Assembly: GCA_012270595.1 (NCBI GenBank)
Contig: JAAXIA010000016.1
Location: forward strand, 1-13,760
DNA length: 13,760 nt
Reading direction: 5' to 3'
Source of the DNA: Rhodanobacteraceae bacterium
Lineage (GTDB): Bacteria; Pseudomonadota; Gammaproteobacteria; Xanthomonadales; Rhodanobacteraceae
Of this stretch, positions 1-10,576 are shown one piece after another (the first letter of the stretch is position 1; each line of letters begins with the position of its first letter). Below the pieces are notes generated by a model. It ran no database searches and was not told the origin of the DNA. It saw only the letters and a program-made list of their open reading frames with translations. Made by a program: the position numbers and the translations under genes.

Positions 1-1357
1 CCACAATATCCATTGGTGCCGCCAAGGAACCACCCTTGAGCAGCAAGGCCAGCTCGGAAGCTTCTTTTGGACTGGCCAGACCATTGGTCTGAAACCTGCT
101 ACTGAATACTCCCTCGATCGTGGCGTAGTTGATGACCCTGTAGCTAGTCTTCGGAATGCGTACTTCCTTGCCATTGACCACTTTGCTGCGGGTCACGCGC
201 TCCACGTAGACCACCGCCATCGGTTTACCCACGTTATTGCGGGTAAACTCGAGCATTTTCCTGGCACCCGCCGAGTTCAACGAAACGTTCACACTAGGCG
301 AGCCATTGTTCGGATCGGTTCCCGAGGAAGCATCCACCAGCTCATTGCCACTGACGATGACGCGCTTGCTCACCAGGTAAGGTGCACCGTGACTGCCATA
401 ATAAAGATGCGCGTCAGGTGGCACATTGCCAGTACGCACAGCCTCTTGCGTAGCCGGATCACCCGGACCGCCAAGACCCGCCACATATTCCAGCGTGGCC
501 ACTGCGCCAATGACGCGCTTGGCTTCAGTTGGATTTTGCACACCGGCCAGTTCGACCACAATCTGGTTGTCGCCCTGCGCCTGAATTACCGGTTCGGACA
601 CACCCAAGGCATTGATGCGATTGCGCAGGGTACCCAGGTTTTCTCTGATCGCACTTTGCGCAAGTTCACGTAACCTTTCCGGCTTCACCACGACATCGAG
701 CGCAAAACGGTTGCCAGTATGGACCCCATCACTGAGATCGAGATGGGGGAAATGCGCGGCAATGGCATCGCTGGCAGCGTTGCGAGCGGCCTCAGTCGGC
801 AAGAGCACAACCAGACCCTTGCCACGCACACGGCTGCGTGTCACTGCGATGTAACGAATCTTGTGGTCACGCAACAGGAAGGCAATGTCCCCGGTATAAC
901 GCCGCTCCTGCTTGTCGATCACCGCGTTTTGATCGACGCGCATCAGAAAGTGCACACCGCCTTGCAGGTCGAGTCCCAATGGCATCGCCCGTGCACCAAT
1001 AGATTGCAACCAGTCTGGCACGGTGGATTCAAGGTTAAATGCCACTGTATACCGGCTGTCCAGCAAGGGTTTTAGCGCATCGGCGGCACTCTTTTGCAAG
1101 TCACCGTTGGCAAAACCAATGAGGATGGCATTACCCTTGGCCTTGTTTTGTTTGAGCGTAATGTTTTTATAGGCAATGTGGTTCTTCTTGAGTTCAGCCA
1201 CAATCTTGCGCTCAAGCGCCTGGCCGACGCGCGCATTATGGGTCGCCGCCACCTGTATCGCCGACAGTGGCACGAAGGCATTGGGCAAGGCATAGACGAT
1301 ACCGAGCACCATGGCTACGACAACCAGTACGTATTTCCAGCGGGGAAAATCACTCAT
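1..1357 (-). CDS. secD: SecD, protein translocase subunit (3' end outside window)
   Basis: Encodes SecD, which with SecF forms the proton-driven accessory complex that helps SecYEG complete transport of proteins across the inner membrane. The window holds the first 452 residues; the gene continues past base 1 (E. coli SecD is about 615 residues). Residues 8-26 form the first membrane segment (KYVLVVVAMVLGIVYAL). The family hallmark LGLDLQGG is at 127-134. The periplasmic domain follows, including NRINALGVSEPVIQ (246-259). The later membrane segments would lie beyond the edge. The start is the ATG at 1357-1355, which begins MSDFPRWKYV like related SecD proteins; the ribosome binding site is weak. 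It lies 118 bases after yajC on the same strand, the usual yajC-secD-secF order, so secF is expected to the left. Confidence 0.97.
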   Translation of the reverse strand, partial: MSDFPRWKYVLVVVAMVLGIVYALPNAFVPLSAIQVAATHNARVGQALERKIVAELKKNHIAYKNITLKQNKAKGNAILIGFANGDLQKSAADALKPLLDSRYTVAFNLESTVPDWLQSIGARAMPLGLDLQGGVHFLMRVDQNAVIDKQERRYTGDIAFLLRDHKIRYIAVTRSRVRGKGLVVLLPTEAARNAASDAIAAHFPHLDLSDGVHTGNRFALDVVVKPERLRELAQSAIRENLGTLRNRINALGVSEPVIQAQGDNQIVVELAGVQNPTEAKRVIGAVATLEYVAGLGGPGDPATQEAVRTGNVPPDAHLYYGSHGAPYLVSKRVIVSGNELVDASSGTDPNNGSPSVNVSLNSAGARKMLEFTRNNVGKPMAVVYVERVTRSKVVNGKEVRIPKTSYRVINYATIEGVFSSRFQTNGLASPKEASELALLLKGGSLAAPMDIV

Positions 1358-1475
1358 CTCGAGGCAATCTCACAAGTAGCCGTCCCTGGGTTGGCTTTCA
1401 TGCTGGCGAAAACCGGACAGAAGTCATCCTGGCGACCTGTCATCGTACAAGGTCGGCTCTGGGGCAAAACCAGTC

Positions 1476-1808
1476 TCATACCAGCTTCAGGGTACCCTTG
1501 GGAAGCACCTGGGAAACGGCTGACTTTTGCAGACTGATCGACACATCCGTCGCGATCTCAAGCTGGATGAACGAGTCATCTACGTTCTTCACACGGCCGA
1601 CGACACCACCATTGGTCACCACCTCATCGCCCTTGGCCAAGGCTGCGACCATGGCACGATGCTCCTTCTGCCGCTTGGTTTGTGGACGAATCATCAAAAA
1701 ATACATGGCAGCAAAAATCACCGCCATAAAAATAATCATGGACATACCACCACCCGCACGAGGGGCAGGAGCAGCCTGGGCAATCACAAATGGCAGGGAA
1801 AAAGTCAT
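1476..1808 (-). CDS. yajC: YajC, Sec translocon accessory subunit
   Basis: A 110-residue YajC, the small inner-membrane protein that associates with SecDF and the SecYEG translocon. A short periplasmic N-terminus leads into one membrane helix (about 22-40, ending FLMIRPQ). The conserved basic RPQTKRQKEH segment (41-50) and the soluble fold with GDEVVTNGGVVGRV (60-73) follow, all typical of the family, and the length is normal. The start is ATG at 1808-1806. The upstream bases (AACTAAAACG) show no clear Shine-Dalgarno sequence, but no better in-frame start exists. It lies between tgt (180 bases upstream) and secD (118 bases downstream). Those gaps are wider than in a tightly packed operon, so it may have its own promoter. 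Confidence 0.95.
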   Translation of the reverse strand: MTFSLPFVIAQAAPAPRAGGGMSMIIFMAVIFAAMYFLMIRPQTKRQKEHRAMVAALAKGDEVVTNGGVVGRVKNVDDSFIQLEIATDVSISLQKSAVSQVLPKGTLKLV

Positions 1809-1988
1809 CGTTTTAGTTCATACCATGCTTTGAGTGGAGGAAGTTATGCCTTTAAGAAGGCACCAAAACGGCCGCCAATTATGCCACGCTCAGCCTTCTT
1901 GCGCACGAAGCTGTGCCAAAAGATAACACGGAATTCACCCTGAAACGAAACGTACAGCACCGCCAGGCACACCAAATCCAGCCTGCAT
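1809..1988 (-). promoter_or_regulatory. tgt-yajC intergenic leader with a possible -10 box
   Basis: This is the 180-base gap between the tgt stop and the yajC start. Read on the minus strand, a CATAAT hexamer (bases 1878-1883, one mismatch to TATAAT) sits about 70 bases before the yajC ATG. No convincing -35 box is placed 16-18 bases upstream of it, so promoter activity is only suggested. No coding gene is supported here. Confidence 0.25.
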
Positions 1989-3431
<1,443 letters not shown>

Positions 3432-4466
3432 TTACACTGCACCAGGCGGCAAGATCAACATGGCATCCCCATAGGAGAAAAACCGGTAACGCTTCTTTAC
3501 CGCATGACGATAGGCCTCAAGTGTGAGCTGACGCCCAGCCAGCGCCGACACCAGCATCAGCAGACTGGATTGTGGCAGATGAAAGTTGGTGATCAGACCG
3601 TCGATGCTGGTGATACGATAACCGGGGAAAATAAAGATTCGCGTCTCGCCAGCAAACGGCTGAAGGCAACCATCACGCATGGCCGTCTCCAATGCCCGTA
3701 CTACCGTGGTACCCACTGCAATCACCCGCCCACCTGCCCCGCGCGCACGGTGAATCTGCTCAATCAGACCAGCTCCCACATTAAGCCACTCGCTGTGCAT
3801 ACGGTGCTGCCTGATATCCTCCACACGCATAGGCTGAAAAGTAGCAGCAGCCACGTGCAAGGTGACATAACCCATATGCACACCATGCGCGCGCAGTGCT
3901 CCCAGCAATGCTTCGTCGAAATGCAACCCCGCGGTAGGCGCAGCCACCGCCCCCGGTTCACGCGCATAAACCGTTTGGTAACGCTCTTCATCCTGAGCAT
4001 CGACCGGTCGTTCAATATATGGCGGTAATGGCATCTCTCCCAGCTTTCCCAGCAATTTTTCCAGCGGCAACGGTGACTCAAAGTGCAGGCGGAAAAAACC
4101 TTCATCACGACCTAGCACGGTGGCATGGCTGCCGTCAGCCAGTGCAATACGCCCTCCTGTTTTTGGCTTCTTGTGCGTACCAAGCTGCACCACCGCTTCA
4201 TGTGCACCGGTGACCCGTTCGAGCAGAATTTCCACCGCACCGCCAGTTTCTTTACGTCCATACAAGCGCGCCGGAAGGACGCGGGTATCGTTGAACACCA
4301 ACAGGTCACCTGCTCGCAGCATATCCGGTAATTCACGAAACATGCGGTCCTGCCAGTGGCCCGCCATGGCGTCCAGCCACAACAAACGGCTGGCCGAACG
4401 CTCAGCCAAAGGAACCTGTGCAATCAATTCAGGCGGCAGATAAAAACCAAAATCGGATTTTTTCAA
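3432..4466 (-). CDS. queA: S-adenosylmethionine:tRNA ribosyltransferase-isomerase
   Basis: A 344-residue QueA, the cytoplasmic enzyme that transfers and isomerises the ribosyl moiety of S-adenosylmethionine onto 7-aminomethyl-7-deazaguanine in tRNA, giving epoxyqueuosine. Hallmarks run through the whole length: DFGFYLPPELIAQ (5-17), NDTRVLPARL (59-68), MPLPPYI (145-151), YQTVY then PGAVAAPTAGLHF (163-183), GTTVVRALE (252-260), TNFHLP (293-298) and YRFFSYGDAM (327-336). The start codon is TTG (4466-4464). It is chosen because MKKSDFGFYLPPEL matches the family N-terminus, a GGTGGAG ribosome binding site lies a few bases upstream, and no in-frame ATG or GTG is suitably placed. It is first in the queA-tgt-yajC-secD series, after a dyad-rich leader. 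Confidence 0.97.
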   Translation of the reverse strand: MKKSDFGFYLPPELIAQVPLAERSASRLLWLDAMAGHWQDRMFRELPDMLRAGDLLVFNDTRVLPARLYGRKETGGAVEILLERVTGAHEAVVQLGTHKKPKTGGRIALADGSHATVLGRDEGFFRLHFESPLPLEKLLGKLGEMPLPPYIERPVDAQDEERYQTVYAREPGAVAAPTAGLHFDEALLGALRAHGVHMGYVTLHVAAATFQPMRVEDIRQHRMHSEWLNVGAGLIEQIHRARGAGGRVIAVGTTVVRALETAMRDGCLQPFAGETRIFIFPGYRITSIDGLITNFHLPQSSLLMLVSALAGRQLTLEAYRHAVKKRYRFFSYGDAMLILPPGAV

Positions 4467-4511
4467 CGTTGCTCCACCACTTAAAGCTTAAGCGTTCGCA
4501 CTGGCCTTACA

Positions 4512-4537
4512 TTGTGCTGCACCAAATCGCAGCACAA
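4512..4537. repeat. 9-bp inverted repeat upstream of queA
   Basis: TTGTGCTGC (4512-4520) and GCAGCACAA (4529-4537) are exact inverted copies separated by 8 bases, about 46 bases before the queA TTG start. The geometry fits either an RNA hairpin in the queA leader or a dimeric regulator's operator. The bound factor, if any, cannot be told from the sequence. Confidence 0.6.
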
Positions 4538-4544
4538 AAACACT

Positions 4545-4582
4545 GGCAGGTCATACCGATGGATTCCCATCGGTGTACTGCC
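4545..4582. repeat. Long two-part hairpin in the queA leader
   Basis: The core arms ACCGATGG (4555-4562) and CCATCGGT (4567-4574) are exact, with loop ATTC, and extend by an A-T and a T-G pair. An outer exact stem GGCAG (4545-4549) with CTGCC (4578-4582) closes the structure around a small internal loop (GTC against A). No T-run follows on the minus strand. It lies between the glycosyltransferase stop and queA. Confidence 0.6.
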
Positions 4583-4600
4583 ATACTTTTCTGAACCATT

Positions 4601-4619
4601 CAAAAAAAACGGTTTTTTG
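4601..4619 (-). terminator. Possible weak terminator after the glycosyltransferase gene
   Basis: Just after the glycosyltransferase stop, the minus strand reads CAAAAAACCG followed by eight T. The A and T runs can fold on each other and supply a U-tract, but the stem has almost no G-C pairs, so it would be a poor intrinsic terminator alone. The larger hairpin at 4545-4582 follows it. Confidence 0.3.
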
Positions 4620-4629
4620 AGCAGCTGTT

Positions 4630-5532
4630 CTATAGTGCATTACGCTTTTGGGTGCCTGCTATTTGTCTGGGTATGTGCAATAAAAAGTGAGCCCAGATAC
4701 CCAACCTTACTGCCAGGGCGATCAAGGGATGACGCGCAGCCGGATCAAATTTACAAAACCAGCGCCACATGCCGCAGTGTTTGTGGTAACTGACAAAGAC
4801 GGGGCGATGTCGGCTGGAGGTGCCCTTGCTGTGCAGCACGCGCACGTCACCGGCCAATAGTATGCACCAGCCCAGATCGCGCACGCGACGACACAGGTCG
4901 AGATCTTCGCAGTGCAAAAAATAGGCTTCGTCGAAACCGCCAAGCTGCTCAAAAAGCATGCGCGGCAGCAACATCACTGCACCAGACACTGCCTCGACTT
5001 CAAGTGTCTCAAGGGGAATATCCCCGGCCACATTAACACCTTCGCCACGCCCACAAAAAAGTTCCACCAATGCACGACGCAATAAGGGGTCACGCCGGCG
5101 TGAAGCAGGGTCGGCCAAACCCTTTTCATTGCACACCACCGCCCCCACCAATCCAGCCTTGGGATGGCTTTGAAGCACCGCCTCAAGACGCACAAGATCG
5201 CCCGGGCCAAGTATGCAGTCAGGATTAAGTATAAGCAGGTGTTTTCCGCGGGCACTGGCTGCGGCCCGGTTTACCGCCTTGCCAAAGCCCAGATTGACCT
5301 GGTTATACAGGCACCGCAGGCGCGCATCATGTGCATGGTCACGCGCAATAGTCTGCGGCATGCCATCCGTAGACGCATTGTCGATGAGTATCAGTTCCAG
5401 CCGGGTAGTACTGACAAGCACCTGCTCGACACACGCGACGAGATGCGCACCACTGTCCGCAGATACAACAATCACGCTAAGCAGCAAATCTTCTGGTTCA
5501 TCGAGAGAAACGCAGCGGTTAAGACGATTCAT
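4630..5532 (-). CDS. Glycosyltransferase family 2 (rhamnosyltransferase-like)
   Basis: A 300-residue GT-A fold glycosyltransferase, likely acting at the cytoplasmic face of the inner membrane to move an activated sugar onto a glycan or lipid acceptor for the cell surface. Motifs in order: LLSVIVVSADSG (17-28), ILIDNASTDG (48-57), NLGFGKAVNRAAASARGKHL (80-99), ILNPDC (101-106, the DXD-equivalent of this subgroup), VSGAVMLLPRMLFEQLGGFDE (182-202, interrupted nowhere) and HCEDLDLCRRVRDLGW (207-222). This layout resembles WbbL-type rhamnosyltransferases; donor and acceptor are unknown. A hydrophobic stretch near 268-286 may aid membrane contact. The ATG at 5532 lies about 16 bases after the purL stop. 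In-frame GTG (5556) and TTG (5577) starts would overlap purL, and none has a strong ribosome binding site. Co-transcription with purL is likely. Confidence 0.9.
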   Translation of the reverse strand: MNRLNRCVSLDEPEDLLLSVIVVSADSGAHLVACVEQVLVSTTRLELILIDNASTDGMPQTIARDHAHDARLRCLYNQVNLGFGKAVNRAAASARGKHLLILNPDCILGPGDLVRLEAVLQSHPKAGLVGAVVCNEKGLADPASRRRDPLLRRALVELFCGRGEGVNVAGDIPLETLEVEAVSGAVMLLPRMLFEQLGGFDEAYFLHCEDLDLCRRVRDLGWCILLAGDVRVLHSKGTSSRHRPVFVSYHKHCGMWRWFCKFDPAARHPLIALAVRLGIWAHFLLHIPRQIAGTQKRNAL

Positions 5533-5548
5533 GGGGAAGCAATGGCTG

Positions 5549-8500
5549 TCATTCACACCACACTCGTGCGTTACCAAACATGCGCATCCATGGTGAATCC
5601 TCCGGCCATTCGGGGGGATGCCAACTCAGTTGCGCTGTACGAAAGACGCGCTCGGGATGCGGCATAATAATCGTCACGCGGCCATCAGCGGCGGTAAACC
5701 CGGCCAGACCATCGGGCGAACCATTGGGATTGAACGGGTAGCTTTCGGTGGATTTGCCGCGATGATCGACAAAACGCAGTGCCATGCCTGACTTCGATGC
5801 CTTGCATTCAGGCGAAAAACTCACCCGCCCTTCCGCATGCGCCACTGGCACCGGTAGACGGGAGCCAGCCATGCCTTTTAAAAACAAGCTGGGCGAATCG
5901 AGCACTTCTACGGTTGCCAGTCGCGCCTCGTATTGCTCCGACGTGTTACGCAGAAATTCAGGCCAATGTCTTGCGCCGGGAATGATGTCCTTTAGCTGGC
6001 TCAGCATCTGGCAACCGTTACATATCCCTAAAGCAAACTTTGCCTTGTCGGCAAAGAAGGCCGTAAACTGCGCGCGCAGCATATCATGATACAAAATGGA
6101 GACAGCCCAGCCCCGCCCCGCACCCAGAACATCACCGTAAGAAAAGCCACCGCAGGCAGCAATACCATGAAATTCAGCCAATTGCACGCGACCAGCCGTG
6201 AGGTCGGACATATGCACATCCACTGCATCAAAACCTGCCCGCACGAATGCGGCAGCCATCTCGACCTGCCCATTGATACCCTGTTCACGCAAAATACCCA
6301 CCCGGGGCCGTTCTCCCCTGGCGATATAGGCAGCGGCAATGTTCTGCGTCGGGTCAAAGCTTAGCAGGGGTGTGATGCCCGGATCGTCGTCATCCAATCG
6401 CCAGGCCAACTCTGCGTCGGCCGCAGCGGGATTGTCACGCAGACGCTGCATGGCATGACTGGTTTCACTCCAGGCGGCAAACAGCCTGGTCCACTGCCAT
6501 TTGCATACGGTTTCGTTGTCCAGATACAACTTGATACCCAGCTTTTCCTTGGGACGACCAATACGACACGCCATATCCGTTAACCCGTGTCTGGCAAGCA
6601 GGGCCGCGAACGTTTCGCGATGGACCCTGGCAACTTGCAGCACCGCGCCCAGCTCCTCACTGAACAGTGCACCGAGCATGGCCTCGGCCCAGCCGTCCAG
6701 ATAAATCTCCAACCCGCAATGTCCGGCGAAAGCCATTTCCAGCAAGGTGACAATAAGTCCGCCATCGGAACGGTCATGGTAGGCCAGAAGCAGGTCCGCG
6801 CGGCTGGCTTCTTGCACCAGATCGAATAGCGCTCTCAGGCGTTTGGCATCATCCAGATCCGGCGGGATACCGCCGTTGCGATTAAACACCTGTGCCAATG
6901 CCGAACCACCAAGGCGATGACGACCATCACCCAGATCAAGCAACCATAGGTCAGACTCCCCTTGATCCAGTCGCAACTGAGGGGTAAGCGTGCGCCGCAC
7001 ATCATCGACCCGGGCAAAGCCGGTAATCACCAGTGACACCGGTGATACTGTGCGCTGCGGCGATTCATCGTCGTTCCATACGGCCTCCATGGACAAGGAG
7101 TCCTTGCCCACCGGAATAGAAATATCCAATGCCGGACACAAGTCCATGCCCAAGGCTTTCACCGCATCAAACAAGGCGGCATCCTCACCCGGATGGTTAA
7201 TAGCCGCCATCCAGTTGGCCGAAAGATGCAGATCGGCCAAGCTCGCAATGGGGGCGGCGGCAAGGTTGGTCACCACCTCGCCCACCGCCAGGCGCGCCGC
7301 ACTAGCACTATTGAACAGGGCAACCGGCGCGCGCTCCCCCATCGCCATGGCTTCACCGGCATAACTATCAAAGTCGATCATGGTCACCGCGCAATCAGCC
7401 ACCGGCACCTGCCATGGACCAACCATCGGATCACGATGACTAAGACCACCCACCGTGCGATCACCTATGGTAATCAAAAAGCTTTTGCTGCCTACCGTCG
7501 GCAAGCGCAGCACACGTAGCAGCGCCTCGTCCATGCTGATGTCGGACAGGTCGGGAACCAGCTCCACACGCGGTTTAATCCGGGTGCTTCGACGATGCAT
7601 ACGCGGCGGCTTGCCAAAAAGCACATCCATCGGTAAATCAATCACCCGGAGATTGCGGCGCGCCTCGACCACGCGCAATATCGGTTCAGCCAGTGCCTGG
7701 CCGACTCTTGCATAAGGGCAACGTTCGCGCTGACACCAGGCCTCGAATTCAGGCAGGTTTTCCTCTGCAATGGCAAGCACGTAGCGCTCCTGCGCTTCGT
7801 TACTCCACAGCTGCATCGGCGATAGCGAAGGGTCATCGCAGGGCACTTTCGACAGATCAACATGCCCACCCACACCAGCATCATTAAGGATCTCGGGAAT
7901 AGCATTGGAAAGCCCACCTGCACCAACGTCGTGAATACTGATAACAGGGTTCGCCTCACCACGCGCCCAGCAGGTATCAATGACCTGCTGGCAACGGCGC
8001 TCCATCTCAGCGTTATCGCGCTGTACCGAGGCAAAATCCAGATCGGTGCTGGAGGCGCCACCCATGACCGAGGAGGCAGCCCCACCTCCAAGACCAATCA
8101 GCAGGGCCGGCCCGCCCAGAATGATGATGGCATCCCCGGGGCGGATCGGACACTTTTGCACGTGTCGGCGGCGTATATTGGCCAAACCACCGGCCAGCAT
8201 AATAGGTTTGTCGTAGCCACGGCGCAAACCAGCCTGACCCGTTGCCAGCTCAAAGCTGCGAAAATAACCACCCAGACACGGGCGACCAAATTCGTTGTTG
8301 AAAGCCGCCGCACCCAACGGTCCATCTCGCATGATTTCAAAAGCACTGGCCAGGCGTGGCGATAATGGCCGACTCAGCTCCCACGGCTGTGGATGATCGG
8401 GGATACGCAAATCGGACACCGAAAAGCCGGCCAGCCCTGCCTTGGGTTTGGCGCCACAGCCCGTGGCACCCTCATCACGGATTTCGCCCCCTACTCCGGT

Positions 8501-9409
8501 CGCCGCGCCAGACCACGGCGCGATCGCGGCAGGGTGGTTATGCGTTTCTACCTTAATGGCGTAGTCGATTTGTTCACACTGACTATGCCACATGCCATCA
8601 TCTGCGATGAAGAAGCGCTGACCCTGGCTTCCAGCGATCACAGCGGCATTATCACGGTAAGCAGACAAGGCGCGTCTGGACGCATGCTGGTGACTGTTTT
8701 TAATCATCGCGAACAGGCTTTTTTCCTGTTCCTCGCCATCCAGCGTCCAGCTGGCATTGAACACTTTGTGGCGACAATGCTCAGAATTGGCCTGGGCAAA
8801 CATAAATAGTTCAGCATCAGTGGGATCCCGCCCCAGCTCCGCGTAACATCCAGCCAGATAAACCAGCTCGGCATCAGCCAGCGCCAGGCCCAGTCTGGCA
8901 TTAGCCTGGCGCAGAGCAGCATGAGCGTCGCCGTTTAGTGCAATATGCTTAAGTTCATCCGCCGTGCCACTCAAAAACAAGTGTCGGGCCTGATCCAGCG
9001 ACAGCATGACCGATTGCGTCATAGCATCGTGCAATACACCTAGCACCGCTGTGCGGGATGACGCCCCGCGCATTGGCAGGGCTTCTAATTTCCAGGCAAT
9101 GCCACGCTCCACCCGATGCAAGTCAAAACCAGCGCCTTGCAATATATCGGTGGCCTTACTTGACCATGGTGAGATCGTACCCCAGCGCGGCACAACCCAA
9201 AGGGTCGCATGTTTGCTCACACCGCCATCTGCTTCCAGAACCGTTAGCAGGCGTCGGCGTGCTTCGCCTTCTGGCATCGACGCGGCGTCAATAAAGTAGA
9301 CAAACCACGCATCCTGCACCCGGGCACCTTGGTGCAATAGGCCAAGGCGCTGATTCAGACGGTCAAGACGGAATGACGAAAGGGCACGGTGCCCGTCTAA
9401 AGCTATCAT
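5549..9409 (-). CDS. purL: Phosphoribosylformylglycinamidine synthase (large, single-chain PurL)
   Basis: A 1286-residue single-chain FGAM synthase of the proteobacterial/eukaryotic type (E. coli 1295), the fourth step of de novo purine synthesis: FGAR plus ATP and glutamine to FGAM. Domains in order: N-terminal PurS-like domain (about 1-150); linker; two AIR-synthase-like halves with [15 protein letters not shown] (207-221), [11 protein letters not shown] (286-296), [16 protein letters not shown] (491-506), VGKDSLSM (767-774) and YHDRSDGG (877-884); and a glutamine amidotransferase domain (about 1033-1286). The amidotransferase triad is visible as Cys1133 in GICNGCQ and His1251 and Glu1253 in PHPERVFR. 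The start ATG at 9409 gives [19 protein letters not shown], a family-like N-terminus, though the Shine-Dalgarno match is poor. It lies 106 bases after dsbC, with a candidate promoter between them. Confidence 0.99.
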   Translation of the reverse strand: MIALDGHRALSSFRLDRLNQRLGLLHQGARVQDAWFVYFIDAASMPEGEARRRLLTVLEADGGVSKHATLWVVPRWGTISPWSSKATDILQGAGFDLHRVERGIAWKLEALPMRGASSRTAVLGVLHDAMTQSVMLSLDQARHLFLSGTADELKHIALNGDAHAALRQANARLGLALADAELVYLAGCYAELGRDPTDAELFMFAQANSEHCRHKVFNASWTLDGEEQEKSLFAMIKNSHQHASRRALSAYRDNAAVIAGSQGQRFFIADDGMWHSQCEQIDYAIKVETHNHPAAIAPWSGAATGVGGEIRDEGATGCGAKPKAGLAGFSVSDLRIPDHPQPWELSRPLSPRLASAFEIMRDGPLGAAAFNNEFGRPCLGGYFRSFELATGQAGLRRGYDKPIMLAGGLANIRRRHVQKCPIRPGDAIIILGGPALLIGLGGGAASSVMGGASSTDLDFASVQRDNAEMERRCQQVIDTCWARGEANPVISIHDVGAGGLSNAIPEILNDAGVGGHVDLSKVPCDDPSLSPMQLWSNEAQERYVLAIAEENLPEFEAWCQRERCPYARVGQALAEPILRVVEARRNLRVIDLPMDVLFGKPPRMHRRSTRIKPRVELVPDLSDISMDEALLRVLRLPTVGSKSFLITIGDRTVGGLSHRDPMVGPWQVPVADCAVTMIDFDSYAGEAMAMGERAPVALFNSASAARLAVGEVVTNLAAAPIASLADLHLSANWMAAINHPGEDAALFDAVKALGMDLCPALDISIPVGKDSLSMEAVWNDDESPQRTVSPVSLVITGFARVDDVRRTLTPQLRLDQGESDLWLLDLGDGRHRLGGSALAQVFNRNGGIPPDLDDAKRLRALFDLVQEASRADLLLAYHDRSDGGLIVTLLEMAFAGHCGLEIYLDGWAEAMLGALFSEELGAVLQVARVHRETFAALLARHGLTDMACRIGRPKEKLGIKLYLDNETVCKWQWTRLFAAWSETSHAMQRLRDNPAAADAELAWRLDDDDPGITPLLSFDPTQNIAAAYIARGERPRVGILREQGINGQVEMAAAFVRAGFDAVDVHMSDLTAGRVQLAEFHGIAACGGFSYGDVLGAGRGWAVSILYHDMLRAQFTAFFADKAKFALGICNGCQMLSQLKDIIPGARHWPEFLRNTSEQYEARLATVEVLDSPSLFLKGMAGSRLPVPVAHAEGRVSFSPECKASKSGMALRFVDHRGKSTESYPFNPNGSPDGLAGFTAADGRVTIIMPHPERVFRTAQLSWHPPEWPEDSPWMRMFGNARVWCE

Positions 9410-9444
9410 ATGCAGGAAGTGCAGTCGGCAGCATGAAGCCTGTC

Positions 9445-9473
9445 ATTCTACCCGACACTGCAAGCGTGGTCGC
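9445..9473 (-). promoter_or_regulatory. Candidate purL promoter
   Basis: On the minus strand a TAGAAT -10 box (bases 9445-9450, one mismatch to consensus) is preceded at a 17-base spacing by GCGACC (9468-9473), which keeps only the central GAC of a -35 box. Transcription would start near 9438, giving a leader of about 30 bases before the purL ATG. The -35 side lies in one arm of the inverted repeat at 9468-9510. Confidence 0.4.
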
Positions 9474-9510
9474 TTAACGCCAGTTACAAAAACCTCTAAC
9501 GCAAGCGACC
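9468..9510. repeat. 8-bp inverted repeat between dsbC and purL
   Basis: GGTCGCTT (9468-9475) and AAGCGACC (9503-9510) are exact inverted copies 27 bases apart. The right part also reads ACGCAAGCG, one base off the left half of the E. coli PurR operator, but the second half of that palindrome is missing. A regulatory role for purL is therefore only a possibility. Confidence 0.4.
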
Positions 9511-9515
9511 AAAGC

Positions 9516-10292
9516 TCAGTTCGAGCTATGCTGACGCACCTCTTGCAGCATCTGCTTCGGCGTCAGGTAGCCACCGATAAGGGTGCCATCTGCAGCCACA
9601 ATGGCGGGTGTTCCACGCAGACCCAGTTTCCTGCCAAGATCAAACTGTGCCTTGACCGGATTGTCGCAGTGTGCCGCTTTGGGAGCGTGTCCATTGAGCG
9701 CAGCTGTCAACGCCTTCCTGCGATGAGCCGAGCACCATACCGACACCATTTGCCTGTAAGTTTGCGTGTCCTTGCCATCGCTACCAATGATGCCAGAGCG
9801 CGGCCAGGCCAGGTATTCCACGGCGATACCTTCCTTGTTGAAGTCAGCAATATGCTGATGCAGCGCACGACAGAACCCGCAAGTGATATCGGTGAAGATC
9901 GTGACATGGTATTTAGGATGGGGTGGTGCAAATACGATGCGCTGTGTAACGGGGATTTTGGCCAGGCTGGATTTGCGAAGCTTTGCCCACGCCTGGTTGC
10001 TCAGGTTCTTGTGGTGGACCAGATCCACCAGGCCACCATAGAAGAGATATCTGCCGTCGTTGCTGACATACACCAGTCGCCCATCAGCAATAACCTGATA
10101 GAAACCCGGCAAGGGTGAAGGATTGATCGTATCCACCTTAAGGCCGGGCACAAACCCCTCAATGGCTCGACGAACCACAGCGGGCACGGGAGTCTTCGCT
10201 TTGTGATGGGTCGCAGCCGTGTGACTGGATGCACAGACACTGGCAGCAAACCCGCCCAAAAAGCATAACGCCAGCACATATCTTTTCAACAT
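9516..10292 (-). CDS. dsbC: Periplasmic thiol:disulfide isomerase, DsbC family
   Basis: A 258-residue exported DsbC-like protein that would reshuffle wrong disulfides in periplasmic proteins, kept reduced by DsbD. Residues 1-21 are a signal peptide (MLKRYVLALCFLGG, cleavage after CA). A DsbC/G-type N-terminal dimerisation region follows (about 35-115, with PGFYQVIADGRLVYVSNDGRY spread over 62-82). The thioredoxin-fold catalytic domain carries the active site CGFC (138-141) and the threonine-cis-proline loop RGTPA (226-230). Cys187 and Cys209 match the structural disulfide position of E. coli DsbC. The start ATG at 10292 has GAGGTG six bases upstream. The frame stays open 60 codons further up, but that stretch lacks the signal peptide pattern. 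It precedes purL by 106 bases. Confidence 0.93.
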   Translation of the reverse strand: MLKRYVLALCFLGGFAASVCASSHTAATHHKAKTPVPAVVRRAIEGFVPGLKVDTINPSPLPGFYQVIADGRLVYVSNDGRYLFYGGLVDLVHHKNLSNQAWAKLRKSSLAKIPVTQRIVFAPPHPKYHVTIFTDITCGFCRALHQHIADFNKEGIAVEYLAWPRSGIIGSDGKDTQTYRQMVSVWCSAHRRKALTAALNGHAPKAAHCDNPVKAQFDLGRKLGLRGTPAIVAADGTLIGGYLTPKQMLQEVRQHSSN

Positions 10293-10576
10293 CAGTAACA
10301 CCTCAGAGCCAAAGGGTGGGTCAGCACGAGCAAACCGGCTGGGTATTTTCGCACAGTTTGAGACCTCTGTGGTGAAACCCGGCAACGATAAAAGAGATAC
10401 CAGGCATCCATACCGATAGCCATCTTGCAGAGATATCGAAAAAAACCTGCATACACCTTCATTCTGGACCAAGCCAAGAACTAGACTAACGATTAATGAT
10501 GGGTTACCGTGGCAAGCGGCTAACCACTTGCCCAGTTTCCTTATCCAAATTCATGTCGATCAGGAGAACCTTCACC
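10293..10576. promoter_or_regulatory. Divergent intergenic region between dsbC and the exported-protein gene
   Basis: The 284 bases between two divergent starts should hold promoters for both, but I cannot place convincing -35/-10 pairs. On the plus-strand side, GGCAAG (10511-10516) can pair with CTTGCC (10527-10532), and an interleaved GGTTA with TAACC, so the leader of the plus-strand gene can fold in alternative ways. Confidence 0.35.

Noticed and set aside
1846..1926. Plus-strand 26-codon ORF after a strong GGAGG sequence upstream of yajC
   Set aside because: The ribosome binding site looks good, but the peptide is very short, arginine- and cysteine-rich, has no neighbour on its strand and probably arises by chance.
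4467..4629. preQ1 riboswitch before queA
   Set aside because: The dyads do not form the small H-type pseudoknot expected of preQ1 riboswitches, and these usually control precursor synthesis or transport genes.
10293..10472. 60-codon N-terminal extension of dsbC
   Set aside because: A clear signal peptide and a well-spaced GAGGTG select the ATG at 10292; an extension would bury the signal peptide.
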